From Streptomyces corynorhini (GTDB taxonomy: Bacteria; Actinomycetota; Actinomycetes; Streptomycetales; Streptomycetaceae): 48,407 nucleotides of DNA. Below the pieces are notes generated by a model. It saw only the letters and a program-made list of their open reading frames with translations, had not been told where the DNA came from and did not search any database. A program made the position numbers and the translations under genes. Below are positions 1 through 8,427 of this stretch, in pieces. The DNA is taken from NCBI RefSeq assembly GCF_003346515.1, contig NZ_QQNA01000057.1, positions 1-48,407 on the forward strand, in the 5' to 3' direction. Within the stretch, counting starts at the first letter, position 1, and each line of letters begins with the position of its first letter.

Positions 1-1
1 C

Positions 2-565
2 GGCACCGGTGCCGGGGTGGACGCGCTGCGCGGGCTGTGTGAGCGGCGCGTCACGGGTGTCGACTTCAGCGCGGGGATGCTGGCCGCCGCCGGGGCGAGC
101 GCGGCGGCGGGCCGGGAGCGGGGGGCGGATCCGGAGCGGGCCGCGGGTCCGGTGGTGGACTGGGTACGGGCCGACGCGCGGGCCCTGCCGTTCGCCCCGG
201 TGTTCGATCTGGCCGTGAGCTTCGGGGCGTTCGGCCACTTCCTGCCGGCCGAGCGGCCCGCGCTGTTCGCCCAGGCGCGCGCGGCGTTGCGGCCCGGGGG
301 TCTGTTCGTCTTCCCCGTACCGGCGCCGCCCCCGGTCGGCTCGAAGACGTACCTGACGCTCTGGGGCTTCGACACCGTGATGCGTCTGCGCAATCTGCTG
401 TGGCACCCGCCGTTCGTGATGTATTACCGCACCTTTCCGCTGCGGGACGTGCTGGCCGATCTGGACCGGACGGGGTTCCGGACGGCGCTCTCTCCGCTGA
501 CCGGCCTCGGCGTACTGCCCGGCGGCGCCCCGCGCTGCGTGCTGGTGGTGGCGCGCCGGACGTGA
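2..565 (+). CDS. Class I SAM-dependent methyltransferase, 5'-truncated by window edge
   Basis: The reading frame is open from the first bases, so the start lies upstream of the window. It opens with the glycine-rich SAM loop (GTGAG), followed by the acidic end of strand 2 (VTGVDFSAGML), a motif-II/III region (VRADARALPF) and FDLAVSFGAFGHF, then LRPGGLFVFPVPAP, all in the order of a Rossmann-fold methyltransferase. About 187 residues are visible. The substrate cannot be told. The neighbour on the right is transcribed toward it (stops 43 bp apart). The Rossmann core is clear; anything beyond 'methyltransferase' is not supported. Confidence 0.85.
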   Translation, partial: GTGAGVDALRGLCERRVTGVDFSAGMLAAAGASAAAGRERGADPERAAGPVVDWVRADARALPFAPVFDLAVSFGAFGHFLPAERPALFAQARAALRPGGLFVFPVPAPPPVGSKTYLTLWGFDTVMRLRNLLWHPPFVMYYRTFPLRDVLADLDRTGFRTALSPLTGLGVLPGGAPRCVLVVARRT

Positions 566-608
566 GCGCCGAGGTACGGCACGGCGGGGCCGGGGTGCGG
601 CGGGGCCG

Positions 609-2006
<1,398 letters not shown>

Positions 2007-2011
2007 CTATC

Positions 2012-2758
2012 GTGCACCAGGTCGTAAGGTGGGCGGCCCCGAACGGGAAGCAGGTGTTCCGGTTGGCCGAGGAGCTGCCCGTGGCGCGGCGGTGGGCCGT
2101 GGGCGCGCTGCTGGTGATGACCTTCGCGACGGGGCTGGTGGACGCGGTGAGCTTTCTGCGGCTCGGCCATGTCTTCGTCGCCAACATGACCGGCAATGTC
2201 GTCTTCCTCGGCTTCTCCTTGGCCCGCGGCACCGGACTGCCCGTGCTCGCGCCGATCGTGGCCATGACCGCCTTCGTGCTGGGGGCGTTCGGCGGCGGCC
2301 GGCTCAGCAAGGCGTTCGGTGACCGGCCCCGGCACTGGATCGGCGGCGCGTTCGCGGTCCAGGCCGCCGGGCTCGCGCTGACCTCGGTGCTGCTCGCCAC
2401 GGGCACGCCGCGGCCCGAGGGGCGGTGGGTGCTGCTGGTCATCGCGCTGCTCGGGGCGTGCTCCGGGCTGCAGAACGCCACGGTGCGGCTGCTGGCGCCG
2501 CGCGACCTGACGACGACCGTGCTCACCCAGACCCTCACGGCGCTCACGGCGGAGAGCGTCCTCGGCGCGGGGACCGGCGCCAGGCCGCAGCGCAGGATCG
2601 CTTCGGTGCTGGCCATGTTCGCGGGGGCGGCGGCCGGGGCGCTGCTGCTCCAGGTGACGTCCGCGGGCGTCGTCGCTCTCGCGTCCGTACTGGTGGCGGG
2701 CGCGGCCTGCGTGTTCGCGCTGGCCCCGGGAGAGCGGCCCGTACCCGCGGCCCGGTGA
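2012..2758 (+). CDS. DUF1275 (YoaK-type) family membrane protein
   Basis: A small multi-pass inner-membrane protein of unknown function. The family hallmark is seen near residues 41-70: GLVDAVSFLRLGHVFVANMT, then GNVVFLGFSLA. About six hydrophobic segments follow, separated by short basic loops (RLSKAF, RPRHW). Length (248 aa from the first GTG) fits the family. The start is uncertain: GTG at 2054 or TTG at 2063 also lie in frame behind a weak GGGAAG. It is divergent from aldO, and its stop is 12 bp from the stop of the decayed Nudix tail on the other strand. Confidence 0.85.
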   Translation: MHQVVRWAAPNGKQVFRLAEELPVARRWAVGALLVMTFATGLVDAVSFLRLGHVFVANMTGNVVFLGFSLARGTGLPVLAPIVAMTAFVLGAFGGGRLSKAFGDRPRHWIGGAFAVQAAGLALTSVLLATGTPRPEGRWVLLVIALLGACSGLQNATVRLLAPRDLTTTVLTQTLTALTAESVLGAGTGARPQRRIASVLAMFAGAAAGALLLQVTSAGVVALASVLVAGAACVFALAPGERPVPAAR

Positions 2759-2778
2759 GCCGCCGGTCCGTCAGCGGA

Positions 2779-2863
2779 CCGGTCGCGCCGGGCCGGTCGC
2801 CGTCAGCGACCGTCCCACGCGCCGCAGCCCTTCGCGGACGTCGGCCTCGGCGGTGGCCTCCCG
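2779..2863 (-). repeat. Direct repeat copy A: relic of Nudix gene 3' end
   Basis: 85 bp that match 6763-6847 with four mismatches by my alignment. In the minus strand it encodes EATAEADVREGLRRVGRSLT and then TGPARPVR before a stop at 2771. The same stretch in the intact Nudix gene reads EATAEANVREGLRRVERSLT. Upstream codons are unrelated, so only the tail of the gene is present here. It marks the left edge of the 3.9-kb cassette. Confidence 0.9.
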
Positions 2864-2954
2864 TGCCCGTAGGGGCAACGGGATGATCCCGACAGCGCTG
2901 CCGTGGGACGGGGTTTGTGACGGTCCTTGTGGGCCCTCGCCGTATTGGGGATAC

Positions 2955-2991
2955 CCGGCCGGTGTTCTGCCGGTGGCGGAACACCGGCCGG
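2955..2991. promoter_or_regulatory. Perfect 13-bp inverted repeat upstream of the dienelactone hydrolase gene
   Basis: Arms ccggccggtgttc (2955-2967) and gaacaccggccgg (2979-2991) are exact complements, separated by 11 bp. The centre lies about 50 bp before the ATG at 3024. A TACAGT at 3010-3015, nine bases before that ATG, could be a -10 box for a leaderless or nearly leaderless message. The repeat could be an operator or a hairpin; the position favours regulation of the downstream gene. Confidence 0.55.
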
Positions 2992-3023
2992 ACCGGGCTC
3001 GACGATCACTACAGTCCGGATGC

Positions 3024-3761
3024 ATGACGACGATTACGGCGCGTACGGTCGCCTATCCGGCCGACGGTCTGACGATGATCGGGCACCTCGCGCTCCCGGC
3101 CGGTGTCGACCGTCGGCCCGCGGTGCTGCTCGGACCGGAGGGCATGGGGCTCAGCGACGTCGAGCGCCGCAGGGCCGATGCTCTCGCCGAGCTGGGATAC
3201 GTTGCGCTGGCTTTCGACCTGCACGGTGGGCGCTATGTGGGTGACCCCGAGGAGATGCTGGCCCGTTGCCTGCCGCTGCTCGCCGACCCCGACCGGATGC
3301 GGGGCATCGGCCACGCGGCACTCGACGTGCTGCGCGCCGAACCGCGGACCGACCCCGACCGGATCGCCGCCATCGGCTACGGCACCGGGGGCGCCGTCGG
3401 GCTGGAACTCGGGCGGGACGGCGTCGACCTGCGCGCGATCGGGACAGTCAACGCGACCACCACGGGCCGACCGGGCGAGGCGGCGCGCATTCGCTGCCCG
3501 GTGTGGGCCGGCGTCGGGTCGGAAGACCCGATCATGCCGCCCGCGCAACGGAACGCGTTCACCGCAGAGATGCAGGCCGCGGGCGTCGACTGGCGCCTCA
3601 CGGTCTACGGCGGCGCCCTGCACGCCTTCCACCACCCGCCGGTCGACCACCCCACGGTCCCCGGCGTCGGCTACCACCCGCGGCACGCGCGGCGAGCCTG
3701 GCGCGATGTCGTCGGCCTGCTCGCCGAGTGCCTGCCCGTGACGGAGGACCTGGGGGCCTGA
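3024..3761 (+). CDS. Dienelactone hydrolase family protein with an altered nucleophile motif
   Basis: An alpha/beta-hydrolase-fold protein of 245 aa, the usual size for the dienelactone hydrolase family (ring opening of dienelactones or other ester hydrolysis, cytoplasmic). Visible parts: N-terminal strand text AVLLGPEGMGLS, GYVALAFDLHGGRYVGD, the elbow IGYGTGGAVGLELG, an acid-bearing GVGSEDPIMPP, and GGALHAFHHP carrying the likely catalytic His. In the family the elbow usually reads G-x-C-x-G-G; here the Cys position is Gly and the next residue is Thr. So the Asp and His look present but the nucleophile does not. The ATG at 3024 is preferred because upstream codons overlap the inverted repeat and lack homology-like sequence. 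First gene in the repeat-flanked cassette. Confidence 0.8.
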   Translation: MTTITARTVAYPADGLTMIGHLALPAGVDRRPAVLLGPEGMGLSDVERRRADALAELGYVALAFDLHGGRYVGDPEEMLARCLPLLADPDRMRGIGHAALDVLRAEPRTDPDRIAAIGYGTGGAVGLELGRDGVDLRAIGTVNATTTGRPGEAARIRCPVWAGVGSEDPIMPPAQRNAFTAEMQAAGVDWRLTVYGGALHAFHHPPVDHPTVPGVGYHPRHARRAWRDVVGLLAECLPVTEDLGA

Positions 3762-4182
3762 CCCAGGCAAACATGCCGGCGCCGGACATGGTCGGCATCG
3801 GGCACGGACCATCCCCTCACCTCAAGTCCGCACAGCAGAACCACCTTCGGATGGATACTCGATCGCGGAGACGTATGCACAACTGCCGCAATAGATGCCG
3901 GATTTACTGCGCCGGGGGCCCTGCCGCGAGCACTCCGACCTGTGACGGGGCGTGCGTCCCGGCCGCCCCGGCGAGGTGTACGCGTTTACCGCGGCGTAAC
4001 GGTGCTGACCACGCGCTGAGACGACGTTTCCTCCGCCTCGGCTCGCAGGGCCCTCGCAGCACGCACACTGCCGCGTTGTGGCCGCGCTGTGGCCGCTCGC
4101 TGACGCGCCTGCGCGCTCGCCGCACTCCCTCGGGACTTTGACGACAGGGCCTGGTGGCGGACGGAGGCGTACGCCCTGGCCG
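3762..4182. other. 421-bp intergenic region with low G+C stretch
   Basis: No convincing gene on either strand. A short hairpin with arms CCTGGG/CCCAGG (3749-3767) overlaps the end of the upstream gene, and a CATGCCGGC/GCCGG-A-CATG palindrome (3772-3790) follows; together they may end transcription. 3841-3900 has 34 G/C of 60, far below the flanks, which suits imported or decayed DNA. Short minus-strand frames here have no recognisable motif. Confidence 0.5.
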
Positions 4183-4866
4183 TCAGTCCATGCCCTTCCT
4201 GCCCGGCGTCCAGAACGGCTTGGTCAGGACCGCGCGCCGGTCCCACCCCGCTTCCTGGAGCACCCGCCGCACTGCTTGCACGTCCCGTGCCTCCCCGGCG
4301 ACATACGCGATCCCGCCGGGTTCGGGGGCGAGACGTCGTACCGCGTCCGGCAGTGACGTCTCGCCCCGGAGTATCCAGTCGAGCCGGTCGCCGCCCGCCA
4401 GGGGCAGCCGGTCCGCAGCTGTCGCCGTCTCGACGCACCCGGAGACGACGGCTTCCCCGGGCAGTGCCGCGAGCATCGGACCGAACGCGACCGAGGCCGT
4501 CTCGTCGCCGACGAAGACGTGGTGGGCGGCGTCGGGACGCAGCGTGAAGGTGCCCTCGGGGCGCCGCAGCCGCACCTGTTCGCCTGGTGCGACGGTGCGG
4601 CCCCATCGGGCGCCCGGTCCGCCCTCCGCGTGGTCCAGTACGCACAACTCGACGCCGCCGGACGGGTCGTAGTGCCAGATCGAGTACGTACGGAGGGTGA
4701 GTCCGCCGACCAGGACTCGCACCTGCTGGCCTGGCTGGACCTCCAGACCGGCCAGTTGTCCGCTGTCAATGCGCAGCCGACGCATCCGGGCGGTGACCTG
4801 CTCGGCCTCGGTGACGGTGCCGCGTAAGGTCAGAAGATCGAGGACGGGGTTCAGGACATCGGGCAT
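4183..4866 (-). CDS. Siderophore-interacting protein (FAD-dependent ferric-siderophore reductase, YqjH/ViuB type)
   Basis: A 227-aa cytoplasmic flavoreductase of the SIP family, which uses NAD(P)H to reduce ferric siderophores and free the iron. N-terminal FAD domain carries the R-x-Y-S motif in LRTYSIWHYD (about 58-67); the linker region has LCVLDHAEGGPGARW; the NAD(P)H domain begins HHVFVGDETASVAFGPML and ends GIAYVAGEARDVQAVRRVL. The C-terminus TKPFWTPGRKG sits where the family usually has a G-Y-W-R-x-G motif, so the tail is slightly divergent. The ATG at 4866 has GAGGAG six bases upstream. No siderophore biosynthesis or uptake gene is nearby. Two direct repeats just upstream suggest repressor control. 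Confidence 0.88.
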   Translation of the reverse strand: MPDVLNPVLDLLTLRGTVTEAEQVTARMRRLRIDSGQLAGLEVQPGQQVRVLVGGLTLRTYSIWHYDPSGGVELCVLDHAEGGPGARWGRTVAPGEQVRLRRPEGTFTLRPDAAHHVFVGDETASVAFGPMLAALPGEAVVSGCVETATAADRLPLAGGDRLDWILRGETSLPDAVRRLAPEPGGIAYVAGEARDVQAVRRVLQEAGWDRRAVLTKPFWTPGRKGMD

Positions 4867-4913
4867 GAAGGCTCCTCAACGGGGCGGGTTGTCGTACTCA
4901 GCGCGAGACTGAA

Positions 4914-4954
4914 CGCGATAGTACGCGTTTGCGAGAGATCGCGATAGTGCGCGT
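4914..4954. promoter_or_regulatory. Two 15-bp direct repeats over the siderophore-reductase promoter (operator candidate)
   Basis: cgcgatagtacgcgt (4914-4928) and cgcgatagtgcgcgt (4940-4954) differ by one base and are 26 bp apart. On the minus strand the proximal copy contains TACTAT (4918-4923), a plausible -10 box about 50 bp before the ATG of the SIP gene. Repeats overlapping a -10 are what a repressor site looks like. The rest of 4955-5192 (about 240 bp) shows no gene I can support. Confidence 0.6.
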
Positions 4955-5192
4955 CGGGGCGGCGGCGCCGTAACCGGCGACCACGGCCGCCGCCGCCAGC
5001 GGAGCGCCCGTGCGCGGGGCCGACCCCAGGCCGGAGGTCGGGCCCGCCTGGCGCGTGACGGGCTCGACCGGAACCGGCGCCGACCGAACGGGGTGCGCAC
5101 GCCGCCGCGGGCGCCTTGTCGGCCCTGCCGCATCGCGGTTCGCCCGACGGTCGCCCACCACGCCGCGCCGGTAGGAGACCGCCAGGCGACGC

Positions 5193-5552
5193 TCAGGCGT
5201 TACTGGTCGCCAGCGTGTCGATGTCGTAGTGCTTGGCGTACCCGTTCTCGACGCCCACGAGGATTTCGACGATCTCGAAGTAGTGGTCCCAGAACGGCGT
5301 CTCGCGCAACGCCTCGATGACCAACTGGAAAGCCTCGTGGTCGCGCGCCTCCCAGACCCAGATGTCGGTGACGCGGGCCGTGTAGAACTCGGTGTCGTAG
5401 TAGCGCCAACGCACGCCTTCGGCCTTGTCCTTGATGGCGGGCAGAACGCTTTCCTGGAAGGCGGCGACGCGCTCCGGCACGGACAGCTCCAACCAGGCGC
5501 GATGGGTCTTGAGGAGGATGAACGCCGTTACGGCGGGCTCGAAGTCGGACAT
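5193..5552 (-). CDS. Darcynin-like protein
   Basis: A 119-aa soluble protein that resembles the darcynin family, whose function is not established. Text that drew the call: [20 protein letters not shown] near the N-terminus, [20 protein letters not shown] in the middle, and [20 protein letters not shown] near the end, with an alternating hydrophobic pattern typical of a small ferredoxin-like alpha/beta barrel. The ATG at 5552 has GAGGAG seven bases upstream; the frame runs further upstream but without homology-like text. Divergent from a TetR gene 254 bp away, which is the likely regulator. Confidence 0.65.
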   Translation of the reverse strand: MSDFEPAVTAFILLKTHRAWLELSVPERVAAFQESVLPAIKDKAEGVRWRYYDTEFYTARVTDIWVWEARDHEAFQLVIEALRETPFWDHYFEIVEILVGVENGYAKHYDIDTLATSNA

Positions 5553-5806
5553 GGAGGATCTCCTCGCAGGGTGCTGGACAGTGGTCACGACGCGGTGCCG
5601 CAGGCCCTCGACCAGGCCGGGACGGTCGGATTCCAGTCGGGAAGGTTCGCGCGTGCGGGTGCCCGTGGCCCCTGCGACGAAGACGTGCACGACTTTCCAC
5701 AACCAGTTTCGGTTCACCGCGTATCGAAACCATAGGGGGTATCGGTACACAGTGTCTAGTTATTCGGTGGGCATAACCGGTCAGGCCGTCTCGCTACCAT
5801 GGCGGG
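5553..5806. promoter_or_regulatory. Divergent promoter region between darcynin-like and TetR genes
   Basis: 254 bp, with an AT-richer core: 5701-5760 has 30 G/C of 60 by hand count. It contains an ACACaGTGT palindrome (about 5745-5753), two gtatcg repeats nearby, and TACCAT (5795-5800) six bases before the TetR ATG, which would give a leaderless transcript. TetR regulators that face a divergent target commonly bind such regions; the exact operator is not decided by sequence alone. Confidence 0.45.
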
Positions 5807-6379
5807 ATGATCGAGTTGAAGGGCCGCGGCGGCCGACCCCGCAGCGAGCAGGCGCGCGAGGCCGTCCTGCACGCCGTCGACGACCTGCTGCTCGAGGTCG
5901 GCTACGCGGCCCTGACCATGAAGGGCATCGCCATGCGGGCGGGCGTCGGACGGCAGACGGTCTACCGCTGGTGGTCGACGAAGGCGGAGGTCCTCTTCGA
6001 GGCGTGTGTGGACGACGCCGAGGAGGAACTCGCCGTCGCGCCGACGCGTACCCCGCTCGCCGAGATCACGTCCTACCTCGACGCGCTGGTGCGCTTCCTC
6101 GCCCACTCACCGGCCGGAGCCGGCTACCGCGCCCTGCTCGCGGCCGCGCAGCACGATCCGGCGGTGAAACAGTTGATCGCGACCAAGGACGTTCTCAGCG
6201 CCAGCGCGAGTGCCGTCCTGAACCGCGTCGACCCGGCCCGGCCGGCCGACGACCAGGCAATCGCCCGGCTGATCGGACCGGCCTTCTTCTGGATCATGAG
6301 CGGGCGCGACCCGGCGCAGCTCGACACGCACGAGCTGGCACGAAGCTTCCTCCAGGATCTCGGCTCCGAGGTCCCCTGA
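5807..6379 (+). CDS. TetR/AcrR family transcriptional regulator
   Basis: A 190-aa one-domain-plus-ligand-domain repressor. The N-terminal helix-turn-helix spans about residues 15-60: SEQAREAVLHAVDDLLLEVG, then LTMKGIAMRAGVGRQTVYRW with the recognition helix, then WSTKAEVLFEAC. The C-terminal ligand/dimer domain is helical, with LARFL-like and LIGPAFFWIMSG segments. It is divergent from the darcynin-like gene and probably controls it and itself. The ATG at 5807 follows a possible -10 (TACCAT) by six bases and there is no Shine-Dalgarno, which suits leaderless translation. Confidence 0.88.
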   Translation: MIELKGRGGRPRSEQAREAVLHAVDDLLLEVGYAALTMKGIAMRAGVGRQTVYRWWSTKAEVLFEACVDDAEEELAVAPTRTPLAEITSYLDALVRFLAHSPAGAGYRALLAAAQHDPAVKQLIATKDVLSASASAVLNRVDPARPADDQAIARLIGPAFFWIMSGRDPAQLDTHELARSFLQDLGSEVP

Positions 6380-6396
6380 CGGCGAGCCCGCCACGC

Positions 6397-6599
6397 CGCT
6401 CCCGGCTGAAACTCGCTACCCGGCAGAAGAAGGCCAACCGCGCTCACGCCCGGATCCGCGCGATCCGCGAACGCGCCAACGCGGCTCTCAAGTCCTGGAA
6501 GAGCTGACGAAACTTCGCCGCCGCCCCCACCGGGCCACCACGAACGGGCAGGCCGTCCTCGCTCCGCACCACGTCGAACACCCCACCTGTGCAGGATGA
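6397..6599 (+). pseudogene. Remnant of an IS5-type DDE transposase C-terminus, frameshifted
   Basis: The first part reads RSRLKLATRQKKANRAHARI and RAIRERANAALKSWK, the usual C-terminal region of IS5-group (DDE_Tnp_4-like) transposases in Streptomyces. The frame then stops at 6505-6507, but a shift of one base restores ELTKLRRRPHRATTNGQAVL and APHHVEHPTCAG to a stop at 6597-6599, again matching the family. One G appears to be lost in tggaagagctg. Everything upstream of about 6397 (N-terminus, DDE residues) is missing. It starts 18 bp after the TetR stop. Confidence 0.8.
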
Positions 6600-6736
6600 G
6601 AAAGGCTCACGGTGTGCCCGCGCCGACGGTGGAGGCGGCGAGTACACCGAGTCCGATCAGAGTGATCCGACTGTCATGGCTACTTCATGATGAGATCCCG
6701 GGCGCACTCGCCAAGTGAAACAACGCCCACGCCGCA

Positions 6737-7345
6737 TCAAGAGCAACTCGTTGCCCCTTCGGCCGGTCGCGCCGGGCCGGTCGCCGTCAGCGACCGCTCC
6801 ACGCGCCGCAGCCCCTCGCGGACGTTGGCCTCGGCGGTGGCCTCCCGCGCCTCGGCCGGGGTCATCCAGCGCAGCGGGGCCTCGGGACGCTCGGGGCGTG
6901 CGCTGCCGGGTTCGGCCGTGGCGAGCGCGAACCGCAGATCGGCGTGTTCGTGCGCGGGCTCGCCGCCGCCCGCGGGGACGGGCACGACCACGACCTGGAC
7001 CAGCGTGGCCCGGCCCGCGTCCGGATAGGGGACCAGATCGGCGAGGCCGGTCTCCTCCCTGGCCTCCCGCAGCGCGACCTCGACGGGGAGGCTCTCGCCC
7101 GGATCGCCGTGACCGCCGACCTGGAGCCAGGTGCCCAGCTTCGGGTGGTGGCGCATCAGCACCCGTCCGCTGCCCGGGTGCACGATCAGGGCGGAGGCGG
7201 TCACGTGCAGCGGGATCGTACGGAGCCAGGGATCGGCGGCCGTCCGTACGAGCGCCAGGACCCGGGCGACGTCCGCCGCCTCGGTCGCGTCCCGTGCGGC
7301 GTACCGCTCCAGCAGCTCCGCGATCGGCCGGCCCGTTGTCCGCAT
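6737..7345 (-). CDS. Nudix hydrolase
   Basis: A 202-aa soluble pyrophosphohydrolase of the Nudix superfamily; the substrate is unknown. The Nudix box lies at about 77-101: GGHGDPGESLP then EVALREAREETGL, with the REUxEExGU metal-binding core intact; the spacing before RE is one residue longer than the textbook form. The N-terminal HVTASALIVHPGSGRVLMRH is the first strand of the fold. The last nine residues (PAEGATSCS) come from DNA unrelated to the relic copy at 2771-2863, where the tail is TGPARPVR, so the end of the gene has been replaced. ATG at 7345 has a GAGGGGGA upstream. Confidence 0.88.
   Translation of the reverse strand: MRTTGRPIAELLERYAARDATEAADVARVLALVRTAADPWLRTIPLHVTASALIVHPGSGRVLMRHHPKLGTWLQVGGHGDPGESLPVEVALREAREETGLADLVPYPDAGRATLVQVVVVPVPAGGGEPAHEHADLRFALATAEPGSARPERPEAPLRWMTPAEAREATAEANVREGLRRVERSLTATGPARPAEGATSCS
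6763..6847 (-). repeat. Direct repeat copy B: 3' end of the intact Nudix gene
   Basis: Matches 2779-2863 at 81 of 85 positions, same orientation, 3984 bp apart. It lies inside the Nudix coding sequence and is the right boundary of the cassette. Two of the mismatches change residues (D/N and G/E in the minus-strand translation). Confidence 0.9.
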
Positions 7346-7527
7346 GTGTCCGTTCCCCCTCGGTCAGCCCGGCGCGCGCTCGCGCTCCGGAGCGGAGACT
7401 ACGGACCACGGCGGGCGGTGTCGTGCGGATTTCCCGCCGTCGCGCCTCTGCTTCGGTGGCTTCGCGGGCCCCGTCGTCAGGGCCGCCGTCAGGGCCGCCG
7501 CCGGGGCCGCATAGCATCGGTTGTCGC

Positions 7528-8334
7528 ATGGACATCACTTGGTGGGGATTCGCCGCGCTCGCCTCGGCGGCGGCGCTGGTCGGTTTCTCGAAGACGGCGG
7601 TGAGCGGAGCGAACACGGTCAGTCTGGCCGTCTTCGCCGCCGTACTCCCCGCGCGCGAGTCGACGGGTGTCCTGCTGCCGCTGCTGATCGTGGGCGATGT
7701 GCTCGCCGTGTTCACCTACCGGCGCCATGCCCACTGGCCGACCCTGTGGCGGCTGTTCCCCGCGGTCGCGGCGGGCGTTGTTCTCGGCACGGTGTTCCTG
7801 GCGTGGGCCGGTGACGGCGCGGTGCGCACGTCCATCGGCGCGATCCTGCTGCTGATGGCCGGGGTGACGATGTGGCGGCGGCGCGGCGCGGCGCGGGCCG
7901 GGGCGGGGACCGAGCGGCCGGCCGACGGCTCGGCGGGGAAGGGACGGATACCCGATTCCGGTGGCTCCGGGGTGCTGGGACCGCGCGTCAAGGCGGGGTC
8001 CTACGGCGTACTCGGCGGCTTCACCACGATGGTCGCCAACGCGGGCGGCCCGGTCATGTCGCTCTATCTGCTCTCCTCGGGCTTCCGGAAGCTGGGCTTC
8101 CTGGGCACGTCCGCCTGGTTCTTCCTGATCGTCAACACCTCCAAGCTGCCGTTCAGCGTGGGACTCGGACTGATCGACGGACCCTCGCTGCTGCTGGACG
8201 CGGCGCTGGTGCTCTTCGTCGTGCCGGGGGCGCTGATCGGCAAGGCGTGTGTGAACCGTATCGACCAGCGGCTGTTCGAGCGGCTGGTGATCGGGGCGAC
8301 CGTCCTCGGCGGGCTGCAACTGCTGCTGCGCTGA
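7528..8334 (+). CDS. TSUP (TauE/SafE) family membrane transporter
   Basis: A 268-aa inner-membrane protein with about eight hydrophobic helices in two halves, the pattern of TauE/SafE exporters of sulfite, sulfoacetate or related anions. The first half starts WWGFAALASAAALVGFSKTA with the conserved G-F-x-K/G-T element and has ARESTGVLLPLLIVGDVLAV; the second half starts GVLGGFTTMVANAGGPVMSL, the typical repeat motif with N-A-G-G-P. A hydrophilic stretch near 123-150 splits the halves. ATG at 7528 was chosen because the membrane region begins there; the open frame upstream is a shadow. Divergent from the Nudix gene. Confidence 0.9.
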   Translation: MDITWWGFAALASAAALVGFSKTAVSGANTVSLAVFAAVLPARESTGVLLPLLIVGDVLAVFTYRRHAHWPTLWRLFPAVAAGVVLGTVFLAWAGDGAVRTSIGAILLLMAGVTMWRRRGAARAGAGTERPADGSAGKGRIPDSGGSGVLGPRVKAGSYGVLGGFTTMVANAGGPVMSLYLLSSGFRKLGFLGTSAWFFLIVNTSKLPFSVGLGLIDGPSLLLDAALVLFVVPGALIGKACVNRIDQRLFERLVIGATVLGGLQLLLR

Positions 8335-8427
8335 GGGCGCGGCCGTACCGCTGCGGACGGAACGCGACGGACCGACCCCGCCGGAAAGATACACAGATTT
8401 TCCGATATGCGGGTCTACGGTGCCTCT

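Noticed and set aside
2853..3023. 57-codon upstream extension of the dienelactone hydrolase
   Set aside because: The extension covers the inverted repeat and has no family-like sequence; the ATG at 3024 gives the usual family length.
4898..5161. Minus-strand frame upstream of the SIP gene (87 codons)
   Set aside because: No ribosome site, no family resemblance, and it covers the operator repeats; I also looked for a PadR remnant here and saw none.
6600..6736. Possible IS end or small gene between the transposase tail and the Nudix stop
   Set aside because: No terminal inverted repeat or coding frame could be confirmed by eye; left unannotated.
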